From: Flammeovirgaceae bacterium | Lineage (GTDB): Bacteria > Bacteroidota > Bacteroidia > Cytophagales > Cyclobacteriaceae | Direction: 5' to 3' | Assembly: GCA_012032815.1 (NCBI GenBank) | Contig: JAAUQD010000007.1 | Coordinates: 1-39,468, forward strand | DNA length: 39,468 bases | Made by a program: the position numbers and the translations under genes | The notes under the pieces: generated by a model | Seen by the model: the letters and a program-made list of their open reading frames with translations, nothing else | The model's database searches: none | What the model was told of the DNA's origin: nothing | Shown: in pieces, positions 29,873 to 39,468 of the stretch | How the letters are laid out: the number at the start of each line of letters is the position of its first letter | How positions within the stretch are numbered: position 1 is the first letter of the stretch

Positions 29873-32800
29873 ATGCTGGACTATTCAGTACGTGTTGGTG
29901 AATATGATGAAGAATTACCCGATTCTTCAATACCGGAGAATATTGGAGGAAATCCATTTCCGGGACTCCGTCCATTTACCATTGACGAATCACATTTGTT
30001 TTTTGGTCGTGAAGGTCAGGTTGACGAAATCCTGCTGAAGCTTTCACACCATCGTTCGGTAACCATAATGGGTTATTCGGGCAGTGGTAAATCAAGCTTA
30101 ATGCATTGCGGTTTGATACCTGTTCTGTATGGCGGGTTTATGACGGAAACAAGTCCGTATTGGCAAATAGTACTTTCACGCCCCGGTGACTCACCAATTC
30201 GAAATCTTACGAACTCTATTGTTAGCCATTTAATTACAAATGGAAAGATAGAAGAAAGCGATCGCGAGATACATAAAGCTATTATAAATTCCGTACTTCA
30301 CTCCGGCCCTGATGGTCTTGTTGAGATCACTAAATTTTTACAAAACCGGACTGATGAAAACATTTTCATCCTGATCGACCAATTTGAGGAGTTGTTTAGG
30401 TACAGCGAGATCAGCGATGAGTATTCCAATGAAGCAATTGCATTTGTAAATCTGATACTTCACGCAGTACATCAAAAGGAAGTACCCCTCTACCTAGCTA
30501 TAAACATGCGCTCCGATTTTATTGGAGATTGTTCATTATATCCGGGGCTCACCCAAATGATTAACGCCAGTAACTACCTGGTGCCTCAAATGACCAGGGA
30601 GCAAATGAAATTGGCCGTGATGGGACCTGTTGCTGTAGGAGGGGGAAGAATTTCTGGCCGTTTAATAAAACGATTAATCAATGATATTGGCGGAAGTCAG
30701 GATCAGTTACCTATTCTTCAGCATGCGCTCATGCGCACGTGGGATTATTGGGTTGAAAATCATGATCAGGCGGAGCCGATGGATATCAGGCATTACAATG
30801 CAGTTGGAAAGATATCTCAAGCCTTGTCACTTCATGCAAACGAAGCTTTTGATGAATTAACGGTACGTGAACGTGAAATTGCGGAAGTATTATTCAAAAG
30901 CATTACAGAAAAAAATCAGGAGAATCAGGGACTTCGTAGACCGTGTAAAATCAATAAGATTGCTGAATTATCTGAAGCGTCACCACAGGAAGTTATAAAA
31001 GTAGCAGATCACTTTAGGAAAGGAGGAAGGTCATTTTTAATGCCCGGAGCTCAGGTTACATTGACTTCAGATTCTGTAATTGAGCTCTCACACGAAAGCA
31101 TGATGCGTATTTGGACACGCCTGCAGGATTGGGTTAACGAGGAGTACGACTCGGCTCAGATGTATAAAAATTGTCGGGAGCTGCGGCATTATACCAAATA
31201 GGAAAGACGAGTTTGTGGAGGCCTCCAGATCTTCAGTTGGCTTTAAACTGGCAGAAAAAACAAAAGCCAAACAGAACATGGGCACAACGGTATGATGAGG
31301 CATTTGAGCGGGCCATCGTCTTTCTAGATACAAGCAGAATTACCTATGAGGCAGAGTTACAAAATCAGGAACGCTTGCAGAAGCGGATGCTTCGCAGAGC
31401 ACGTACTACATCAATCATCTTAGGTGTTGCCTTGTTAATATCTCTCTTCTTCTTCTTTTTCGGACTTACACAGCAGATTGCGGCTGAGAAAGCTGCGGCT
31501 GAAGCTGTGCTTCAGAGGGACAATGCTGTGGAGCAGGAAAAAATTGCCGAGGAACAAAGGAAGATTGCCGAAGACCAACTGAAAGTAATTGAGTCACAAC
31601 AGGCAGCATTGCAAAAATCATTCGAAGATTTGCAAGAAGCATTAATAGAAACTGACAAAGCCCGAAAAGACGCAGAGCGTAACTTTTTGATTGCTCAGCA
31701 ACAAACAAATATTGCTCAGCAGGAATCAAAGCGAGCAAACGAACAGAGAGAAATAGCCGAAAGAGAATATCTACGTGCTGAAGATGCATTAAAAGAAAGT
31801 AATAATAGACTAATGCTTTCTATTGCTCAATCTATGGAGGCAAAATCTGTTTCGGAAGAAGAAAAAGAATTAGCTGGATTATTATCGATGCAGGGCTATT
31901 TATTTCACACTAAGCACGGTGGTAAAAAATATGATCACTATGTATTCAATGGGTTATATCATGCGCTTACTAAGTTGTACAACTCCAATTACAATGCAAT
32001 AAAAGTTCCAGGCAACTACAGAAATAAAATGTATGCGCTGGCGATTTCAAAAAACAGTAATACGATTTATACAACCGGAAATGACGGAAGGATCTTCAAG
32101 GGGGACTTTGTTAGTCAAACTGTGCAAAATCAGATTGGTGCAAATGCTTTTCCAAATCATGTATTGGCATTAAGTAAAGATGAACAGTATCTCGTCAATG
32201 GCAGTGACTCATCGTTTATTCAAATCTATAATCTTACTGAAAATTCAAAACCTCTTGAGGTAAGGGGGCATAAAGGTGCTATGCGGGCCATAAAATTCTT
32301 ACCAGATGATTCGGGATTCATATCAACCTCCTCTGATCGCACGCTTCGGTTGACAAATCATAAAACTGGACAAAGCCGGCAAATCCTTCAGTTACCGTTT
32401 GACCTTAAGTCTATAGATATCAGTGATGATGGAAACTGGTTGGTCGGTGCATCACCTTCCGGGAATGTTGTCCAGGTCAACCTTAGAGATTACAAATACG
32501 AAATTTTAAAGTCAGAATCTCCAAGCCGGGTGTTGTCAGTAGCCTATCATCCTACACGCAATCTGATCGCCTATGGTGTAGAGGTTATAGATGAAAAGGG
32601 TTTGCCGATTCGTGGAACGGTTAAGCTGTTTGATTTGAACACACGAACCGTTACTAAAGAGCTAAGTGGTCATCATGCGGGTATTTCTGACGTTGTATTC
32701 AGTCCGGACGGCCTCTTATTGGCAACTGCCGGGTATGATCATCGACTTCAAATGTGGGTGGTTGACCATGAAGAAGATCTCCCCATTGACATGGATAATA

Positions 32801-33027
32801 ACAATGGAAATATTTGGGATATAGGATTTGCCAAAGGATCAAATTACCTGATTGCTTCGTGCAATAATGGTGAAATCCGGATATGGCCTACTGATCCTAA
32901 AGTATTGGCAGAGCAAGTATGCCCGAAGCTTACCCGAAATATGACACCCGAAGAATGGAAAAGTTATGTGGGTAACAACATCGAGTATGAATCAACTTGT
33001 AAGAGTTTGTTAATAAACAATTTCTAA
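29873..33027 (+). CDS. Membrane-anchored nSTAND NTPase with coiled coil and WD40 propeller (one frame break)
   Basis: The restored protein has 1051 residues. It starts with the nSTAND1 signature FPGLRPFTIDESHLFFGRE (29-47), P-loop GYSGSGKSS (67-75, Lys73) and Walker B IFILIDQFEELF (164-175). A winged-helix-like part follows to about 430. One membrane helix lies near 515-535 (IILGVALLISLFFFFFGL), then a Glu/Ala/Gln-rich coiled coil (about 535-665) and seven or so WD40-type blades (about 700-1010: GHKGAMRAIKFLPDDSGFIS, GHHAGISDVVFSPDGLLLAT). The NTPase would be cytoplasmic and, with one crossing, the propeller periplasmic. One A is missing in 31166-31170 (restored MYKKLSGAAALYQIG). STAND NTPases are signal-sensing switches. 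The stop overlaps the next start (TAATG). Confidence 0.88.
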
Positions 33028-34152
33028 TGAGGAGATTATTCGTTTTCGCAATGCTGGTCTTATGCGGGACTTCGGCATTTGGTCAGGATAACACACCTTG
33101 CGGGGTTGTATTAGGTCATGCAGAGGATGAGTTTACAGCCGGTCGCTTTTATGGAATACCATCTTTGTTAAGTGAATGTCTTGGAGGCAATGAATTGACT
33201 AATGAGCAAAAGGTTAGAGCTTATCATTTACTGGTACAAACCTATTTATTAATTGATGATCCCATAGGAGCTGAAAATAGTTATCTGAATTTATTACGTG
33301 CCGATCCGGAATACATTGCAACAGTTGATAAAGACCCCATTGATGTCTTTTATATAAGTAAAAAATTTACTTCTACTCCAATTTTTACGCCATTCGGCAG
33401 GATCGGGGGGAACACCTCGTTTGTACGACCCATTCACCACGTGAATACCCAATCTACTCCGGTTGAAACTAAGAATATTTTGAAGCCTGGCTGGCAGGTA
33501 GGTGGTGGTATTGATTTTAATTTCAATGACAATATTAGTCTTACTGGAGAAGCAAATTTTTCATCAAAGTCCTTTAAGGAATCAACGAGTTTGATCTTTG
33601 CAGATGACGTTCAAAATGTAACAGAAAGGCAGGTCTGGATGGATTTTCCATTTTATGTAAAATACCAGGATGACATTGGCAAGATCAGACCATTTGGGTA
33701 TAGCGGTATAGCCATTAACTTATTGACGTCATCGAAGACGGAGGAGGTGTACACGAATAAATCGCCATTGGGAACTGAAACGGGCGACAAGACTTCGGAA
33801 GGTCCTGATTTTAATTTGAATTATAAAAGAAATTTTCTCAATTACTCACTGGTGGTTGGTGGTGGAGTAAAAATATAAAATTTGGAAAAAGACTTTTCTG
33901 TTTGCTGATTTGCGTTACATGGCAGGTTTTTCAAACCTGACCAATCGGGAATACAATTACTATGATTCTAAAGACAACGCAAACCCACTCCTGGTACAGT
34001 CAGCAACTTTTTACAATTACATAGGAAATTTATTTCGGTTGGATAATCTGTCTATTTCCTTTGGATATGTGTATCCGCTATACGATCCAAGAAAATTAAA
34101 GCGAGCAAGAAAGAAAGGGGTGAAGGAGATATCTAAAGAGGTTGAAGAATGA
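33027..34152 (+). CDS. Outer-membrane beta-barrel protein with N-terminal helical domain (one frame break)
   Basis: About 374 residues once the frame is joined. A signal peptide (FVFAMLVLCGTSAFGQ) is followed by a helical, TPR-like segment (about 25-105: GRFYGIPSLLSECLGG, RAYHLLVQTYLLIDDPIGAE). From about 125 on, alternating aromatic and polar beta strands suggest a barrel (WQVGGGIDFNFNDNISLTGE, MDFPFYVKYQDD, NYSLVVGGGVKY) ending in DNLSISFGYVYPLYDP. The frame changes near 33869-33873; unlike most breaks here it needs one base fewer or two more. The N-terminal helical part would face the periplasm. I see no PorP/SprF signature. It shares one base with the nSTAND stop and four with the next start, so it is translationally coupled to both. 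Confidence 0.75.
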
Positions 34153-35429
34153 AAACGACATTGCAATTTATTTTTAGTTTGATTTTGGTGGTGGTACTAA
34201 TTACCGCATGCGATACAGCTAGCAGTATTGAAGACCCTAACACGAATTACTTTGTAAAGTACATTGGAGGTGATGGTGACCAGGAAGGAGTTGATATGAT
34301 CGTTAACGCAGATGGAACAACTTATTTATTCGGAAACACAAAATCATCTTCGACAAACGCTAAGCAACAATTGTATTTGGTTTTGGTGGATGAGTTTGGC
34401 CAGGTAATTTGGGAACGAACATATGGAGATCCCAATCTAAATTATGAAGCAAGAGATATTGAAGCAACAAATGATGGCCGATTGGTTTTTGTAGGAAATC
34501 AGGAAACGGGACCAGGTAATAAAGATATTATCATTATGACGTTGGATCTTAATGGAGTTAAATTAGATAGCACAGGTTTCGATTTAAATGCAGGGGGAAT
34601 GGACGAAGTTGCCAATACTGTTAGTCAGACTTTGGACGGATTTATTGTTTCAGGTTATACTAAAGATGTAAATAGTAAACCCTCGGGGGCAACCAACTCC
34701 TCCTAACGATCAACAAGACGCCCTAAGCTTACGTTTTGATAATAATCTAATTATTTTTCCTTTATCATGGGATCGTGTTTATGGACCAGGAACATACGAT
34801 GAGGCAATAAAGATTGTTCAAACAGCTTCAAATCCAGATCGATTTTATCTTTTCGGTTCGACAAATAGCCCAGCTCATTTAGATATTGATAATTGGGTAT
34901 TTCAATTAGGAGCCAATGGAGGTGCAATTTCTGCGGAATTAATTTCCGGGAACAAGCCAATGATGATTTATTAAAAAATGTGAGTACTACTTCGGGACAA
35001 GGCTTTGTTCTTTCTGGTAAATCAGTAAATACTACAAGTGGAGGCTCTATAATTTCACTGATAAAACTTAGGAATCAGCTCACTTTCACCGTTTCTGACA
35101 TTGAGGCTAATGTAACTATCCCTGGAAATAATCTTGAAGGAATTTCCGCCTTTCCACTACAAAGTGGAGGGTATTTAGTTATAGGCAATGAAGGAGCGGG
35201 CACTCCAAATCGTTCAATTTGTCTTTTGAAAGTAAACAATGATTTAACACTGTCATGGACTTCACCTTCTCATCTATTATTTGGAGGAATCAATGATGAT
35301 TTCGCTGGAAATGTAGCTGAATTGCCCGATGGAAGATTATTGATTTTTGGTACTATGTCTCTTGGAAATGAAGGTCAGAAGAAGATGGCACTGATAAAGC
35401 TTAACAAGGACGGTAAATTTTTGGATTAA
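34149..35429 (+). CDS. Lipoprotein with repeated propeller-like blades (two frame breaks)
   Basis: About 426 residues. It has a lipoprotein signal (LILVVVLITAC, lipid Cys21). The mature part repeats a blade pattern of about 50 residues: a glycine turn, then VNADGTTYLFGNT, ATNDGRLVFVGNQ, QTLDGFIVSGYTK, DRFYLFGSTN, TSGQGFVLSGKS, QSGGYLVIGNEG, LPDGRLLIFGTM, alternating with L-V-L-V-D-x-x-G-type strands. This resembles beta-propeller proteins with delta-60-like repeats. The frame changes near the five-G run 34686-34690 (one G too many) and at 34948-34950 (one G too few). It may contact the barrel or the secreted protein; there is no direct evidence. The start ATG overlaps the preceding stop as ATGA. 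A gap of 153 bases follows. Confidence 0.75.
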
Positions 35430-35582
35430 GGCCATAAATGGCTTAAAAAGGTTACTTTTAGGGTTTATTGGATATATATTTTTTAGTTGGCCTCAACCTA
35501 TGCTTATTCCCCGATCTGTTAACAATTCATTTGTTCGAACTGGTGATTCCGACTGGGTATTTTCATATCAAATTAACTAGCG

Positions 35583-38500
35583 TTGACAAACCCGCATAGC
35601 ACCTTCAAAAACAGTTCCTGGAGTAAAAAGCTTTGGCAGATAATCCTTCTATTGTGTTTTGTAAGTAGTGCTTTTGGGCAAGTCACTACAGGTGGATCAG
35701 GGAATTGGAGTTCCACCACAATTAATGCCCCTTGGGCAGGAGCGGCCGTCCCTACTGCCGGTCAGACGGTGACGATTAATTCAGGTCACACGGTTACACT
35801 TGATATCAATACTGCTGTCACGCTGGCTTCAATAACCATCAACCCTGGAGGTATTTTAATAACTATCAGGCGCAAATACAATCAATGCAACTTCGATTAA
35901 TGTTAATGGAACTTATACTAACGGAAGTTCAGGAACAGTAACTGTTACAAATTGGATAGTAGGTGGAGGTGCAACATATACACATGCTGTAAACGGAGGA
36001 ACAATTCCTGTTGCTACCACCATTCGAACTTGGGCAGCCACATCAAATTGTATTATCACTGGTATTATGGGTACGGCACCTGCACCAGCAGGATTTGCTG
36101 TACCAGCCCTTGGTTTTGGAAACTTAACATGGAACTCTCCTGGTCAAACTACTAACGCCTATTTGGAGGCCAGTTTTAATGTTCAGGGAGACTTCAGTAT
36201 TTTAAGTACTGGCGCTTTTGACCCGGCAAATCATGCCGTTAGAATGTCTCCGGATGCTGGATCTTATATAATAAATGTGCCGGAAATTTTTTGGTGGATA
36301 ACAGTACGTTCAAAATGAACAACAGTTCAGGTGATTGTTTTTTGAATGTTACTGGGAATGTCACAGTAACCAATAGTGGATTTCTAACATTATGTACGGG
36401 AGCTGCCAATTCAACTTCCACTTTAACAGTTATAGGGAACGTAGATGTAACAAGCGGGACACTTCTAATGCAAGAAGATAACCCAGTCAATACACTTGGA
36501 AGATTGGATATAAATGGAAACCTAACTGTCGCAGCAGGTGGAAGCATCACTGAGACTGAAGCAAACGGTAAGGGAGAGATACTTTTTACGGGTGCAGGCA
36601 CCCAAATCTTTACGAATGCTGGTACAATTTCAAATCAAATCGATGTGGTGGTGAATCCAGGAGTTACCTTGCAAATGGGAACTCCAGCAAGTTCGTTCAG
36701 CGGTACAGGAACTTTCCTTTTGTCTGCTGGTGCAACATTAGGTGTTACTTCTCCGGATGGGATCACAACTTCCCCAACACTGGCAGGTAATGTGCAAGTT
36801 ACTGGAACTAGAACCTACACTTCTGGTGCCAGTTACATATATAATGGAAGTGCCGATCAGAATGTTGGAAATGGACTAACTCAAAACACTCCCGATGATA
36901 TAGAATTTAATAACCCCGGAAACACCGTTACGTTGGGTGCTGCCACAAGTCTTACTGGAAATATGGTTGTCACTGCCGGAACATTGGCTACCAATGCTCA
37001 AACTGTATCTGGAACTGGAACTTTCTTACTCTTAAGTGGAACGACACTGGAAATAACATCAGCTGATGGTATTTCTACAGCAGGTGCGACTGGTAATATT
37101 CAGGTATCTGGATCAAGAACTTATTCGTCTGGAGCAAATTATGTTTACAATGGTTCAGCCGATCAAATTACCGGTAATGGTTTGACTCAAAATGTACCTG
37201 CAAATATTGAAATCAATAATCCAGGAAATACAGTTACCCTTAGCGCACCTACTAGTTTAACAGGCAACCTTACTATAACTGCAGGCGCATTAGATAGCAA
37301 TGGACAAACGGTCACATTTACTGGAACTGGTGCGCAATCAATTAGTGGGACAGCAGCTTCGCAAGCATTTGATGATATCGTAATTAATAAAGGAGGAGGT
37401 GCTTTGACAGTGGGTGGGGCTATTACAACAATGGATGTAGTTAACTTAACGCAAACGACAGGAAATTTTACGTCCCCAAGCACACTCAATGCTTCTGGTA
37501 ATGTAATACTCACAGCAGGCACCTTAACGTCAGGAACAAACATCAATATTGGGGGTGACTGGACAAACAATGGTGGCACATTTACACCTGGTGCTGGAAC
37601 AATTACATTTAATGGAGGCGCGGGTCAGTCAATTAGTGGTACAGCAACAACTCAATCATTCAATAACTTAATTATTAATAAGGGTGGAGCAAGCACACTC
37701 AATATTGGAGGAAGCACTACCACCGTTAATGCATCCAACATCACCCAAACACTTGGAAACTTTTCGGGTCCAGCAACTTTAAATGCTACTGGAACCTTCC
37801 TTTTAACTACCGGAACTTTCACAGCCGGAGCCAATACGAATGTAGGAGGAGATTGGACAAACAATGGAGCAACATTTACTCCAGGCGCGGGCACTGTTAC
37901 GTTCAACGGAGGGGGTGCACAAGCAATCAACGGAAGTGCGGTAACTCAGACATTCAACAACCTTGTTGTCAGCAAAGGTGGAGCAAGTACTTTGACAGTT
38001 GGAGGTTCTACCAATACTATTAATGTTGCAGACTTTACACAAACGACAGGTAATTTTACAGCCCCTCCAACACTAACAGCTTCAGGGGATGTTACCCTGA
38101 GTGCTGGAACTTATACTGCTGGGACTGATACTAATATTGGTGGGGATTTTAATAGCTCAGGAACCTTTAATAATAATGGTGGTACTGTAACATTGAATGG
38201 TGCCGGGGTACAGTTAGCAGCCGCAGTGAATTTCAATAATCTGACTCTTACTGGTGCGGGTCAGAAAAATGCCTTGGGAAATATCAACGTTGCTTCGAAC
38301 CTGAATAACTCATCGGTCTTTGACATGAGTTCATATACATTATTGGTAACTGGATCAACTACTAATTCAGGAGCCATACGATTTTCTGGGGCTTCAAATG
38401 GATTGGCACTTGCTGATGGAACCATTGAGTACTATGGAGCCTCACAGACTGTTACAGCTGGTACATATAATAATCTGACGATTAATCTGGCAAGCGGAGT

Positions 38501-39468
38501 GGCTATTGCAGGTGGAGATATAGATGTAAACGGTGCCCTTACTTTAAGTGGTGGCAACTTTAACCTGATAGGCGCTAATATTTTAACTCTTGGTTCGTCA
38601 GCCACTATCGCAGGTGCCTCTCCAACAACAATGATTATTTCAACACCAGTAAGTGAGGTAAGAAAAAATATTCACGGCTAACGGAACCTTTACATTTCCT
38701 ATTGGAGATAATTCTGGAACCATTGAATATTCACCTGTAGCCGTAACAGTTGCAGGAACAGGGTATGCCGGAGGAGCTTACATAAGTGCTTTTGTTGTCG
38801 ACTCAAAACATCCAAACAATTCCAGTGCAACAAATTTCTTGACACGTTACTGGGGAATCACACCATCAGGAATTACTGCACCTTCTGTTGATATGATTGC
38901 ATCATACACATTAGCTGATATTTCTGGCGTTGAGGGAAGTATAAGCGGTGCCCACCTGGATGGGACATTTAATCAAACTACGAATCCCTGGACAAAATTA
39001 GCTGCACTGGCTGGTAATCTTTCAACAGGAATTAGACCATTAACTAATGGACAACTTTCAGTTTTTACTGGAATTACATTAGCTCCGCCTACGGTTTCAA
39101 TCGACAATGGAGCTGCAGTTTCTGTATGTGAAGGTTCGACAGTGGCACTCACTTCAACTGTAGGTGGAATACCTACTATAACCTATTCTTGGAGCCCGAC
39201 TACTGACTTAAATTCTGCCATCATTCCTAATCCTATTTTTACAGGAAATACTCCTGGTGGTCCAACTCCGTATGCTTTGACCATCACCGATGGTAATGGA
39301 ATTACTGTATCCGACATCATTAATATGACAGTGATTGCCGCACCGACAGCCGATGCAGGCACAGCCACAGCAGAGACCTGTGAGGATACTTCCTATACCG
39401 TAGCAGGAGCAAGTGCAACGAACAGTTCAGGAATTTTGTGGACCCATAATGGATCGGGTACGTTCACC
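35583..39468 (+). CDS. Giant repeat-rich secreted surface protein, 5' part (three frame breaks)
   Basis: More than 1290 residues are visible and the gene runs off the right edge. The only possible start is a TTG (35583), followed by a signal peptide (KLWQIILLLCFVSSAFGQ). The protein is Gly/Thr/Asn/Ser-rich and beta-strand-forming throughout, with two kinds of tandem repeat (36699-37313 and 37341-38216). After 38.66 kb comes VRKIFTANGTFTFPIGD and YWGITPSG, which resemble the FPvGD segment of type IX-exported proteins, then PKD/Ig-like segments (VCEGSTVALTSTVGG, CEDTSYTVAG). Frame changes lie near 35853-35872, 36278-36283 and 38663-38668. Adhesion or an extracellular matrix role is likely. A type IX sorting domain would lie beyond the window and cannot be checked. 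Confidence 0.82.
36699..37313 (+). repeat. Two tandem 102-103-codon repeats (type A) in the surface protein
   Basis: Unit 1 spans 36699-37007 (103 codons) and unit 2 spans 37008-37313 (102 codons). Each begins SGTGTFLL, contains YNGSADQ, NGLTQN and NNPGNTVTL, and ends with a GN...TAG...QTV strand pair. The protein copies are much more alike than the DNA, so the duplication is not recent. Confidence 0.8.
37341..38216 (+). repeat. Three tandem 97-98-codon repeats (type B) in the surface protein
   Basis: Units lie at 37341-37631, 37632-37925 and 37926-38216. Each begins ISG/ING, then FNNLIINKGG, a VGGSTTT strand, TQTTGNFT, TLNASGNV, GTFTAGTNTNIGGDWTNNGG, and ends TFTPGAGTVTFNGGG. Copies 1 and 2 are the closest. 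The third carries a changed FNSSGTFNNNGG segment. Confidence 0.85.

Noticed and set aside
29873-33027. Antiphage defence island around the nSTAND gene
   Set aside because: The neighbours are envelope proteins. No nuclease, toxin, methylase or integrase is present, and the NTPase is membrane-anchored with a propeller rather than an effector domain.
35430-35580. An open frame of about 50 codons with a hydrophobic start (KRLLLGFIGYIFFSWPQP) ending just before the surface-protein start, with a 26-codon ATG form at 35500-35580
   Set aside because: It has no start codon before the hydrophobic part, and the ATG form lacks that part. It may be a coupling leader peptide, but length and context are not enough to call it a gene.
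37187-38042. Minus-strand open frames opposite the repeats of the surface protein
   Set aside because: They arise from the repetitive Gly/Thr-rich codons of the plus-strand gene and mirror its repeat pattern.
36699-38216. CRISPR-like array
   Set aside because: The repeats are about 300 bases long, keep an open reading frame and have no short identical repeats with unique spacers.

Overview
The window looks like a piece of a Bacteroidota chromosome, most likely order Cytophagales. The grounds are: no Shine-Dalgarno-type leaders before the genes; several upstream sequences that fit the Bacteroidetes promoter (TTG, about 19-20 bases, TAnnTTTG); many lipoproteins and exported proteins; a miaB / sigma-54 activator / lptE / TPR-like / secG cluster of a kind known in this phylum; a GTP-type PEPCK; and a large repeat-rich surface protein of the type exported by type IX secretion. 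I see no tRNA, rRNA, CRISPR array, insertion sequence or prophage. All intergenic gaps are under 300 bases.

Layout. 1-5.0 kb (minus strand): the start of an LhgO-like oxidoreductase, a class II glutamine amidotransferase, an MsrB lipoprotein, an exported MsrA, a repeat-like lipoprotein and an exported Fes-type esterase. 5.1-9.9 kb (plus): a glycerol operon glpF-glpK-glpD followed by a ROK sugar kinase, convergent with a PqqB-like metallohydrolase lipoprotein. 10.9-13.5 kb (plus): a sugar-oxidation operon with a Gfo/Idh/MocA dehydrogenase, a sugar phosphate isomerase/epimerase-like protein and a lipoprotein cytochrome c. 13.6-17.2 kb (plus): pckG and a POT peptide transporter. 17.2-19.8 kb (minus): a TerB-like gene and groES-groEL. 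19.9-25.3 kb: an unknown protein (plus), then the minus-strand cluster miaB, sigma-54 activator, lptE, TPR-like gene, secG. 25.3-26.5 kb (plus): gamma-carbonic-anhydrase-like protein and an OmpH/Skp-like chaperone.

26.6-39.5 kb (plus) is the least ordinary part. It holds a predicted 1050-residue fusion of a 12-helix transporter-like domain, HEAT repeats and a cyclic-nucleotide-binding-like domain. Next comes a tightly coupled set: a membrane-anchored nSTAND NTPase with coiled coil and WD40 propeller, an outer-membrane beta-barrel and a lipoprotein of repeated propeller-like blades. Last is a giant, repeat-built secreted protein that runs off the window. The nSTAND, barrel and lipoprotein genes overlap by 1-4 bases, so I propose they form one trans-envelope unit that may serve the secreted protein. 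That role is inference.

About 22 single-base frame breaks cut twelve genes, including groEL and miaB. Nearly all are one base short in a homopolymer, and restoring the base gives full-length family proteins. I treat them as sequencing errors and give the restored spans as single genes, with the breakpoints named.
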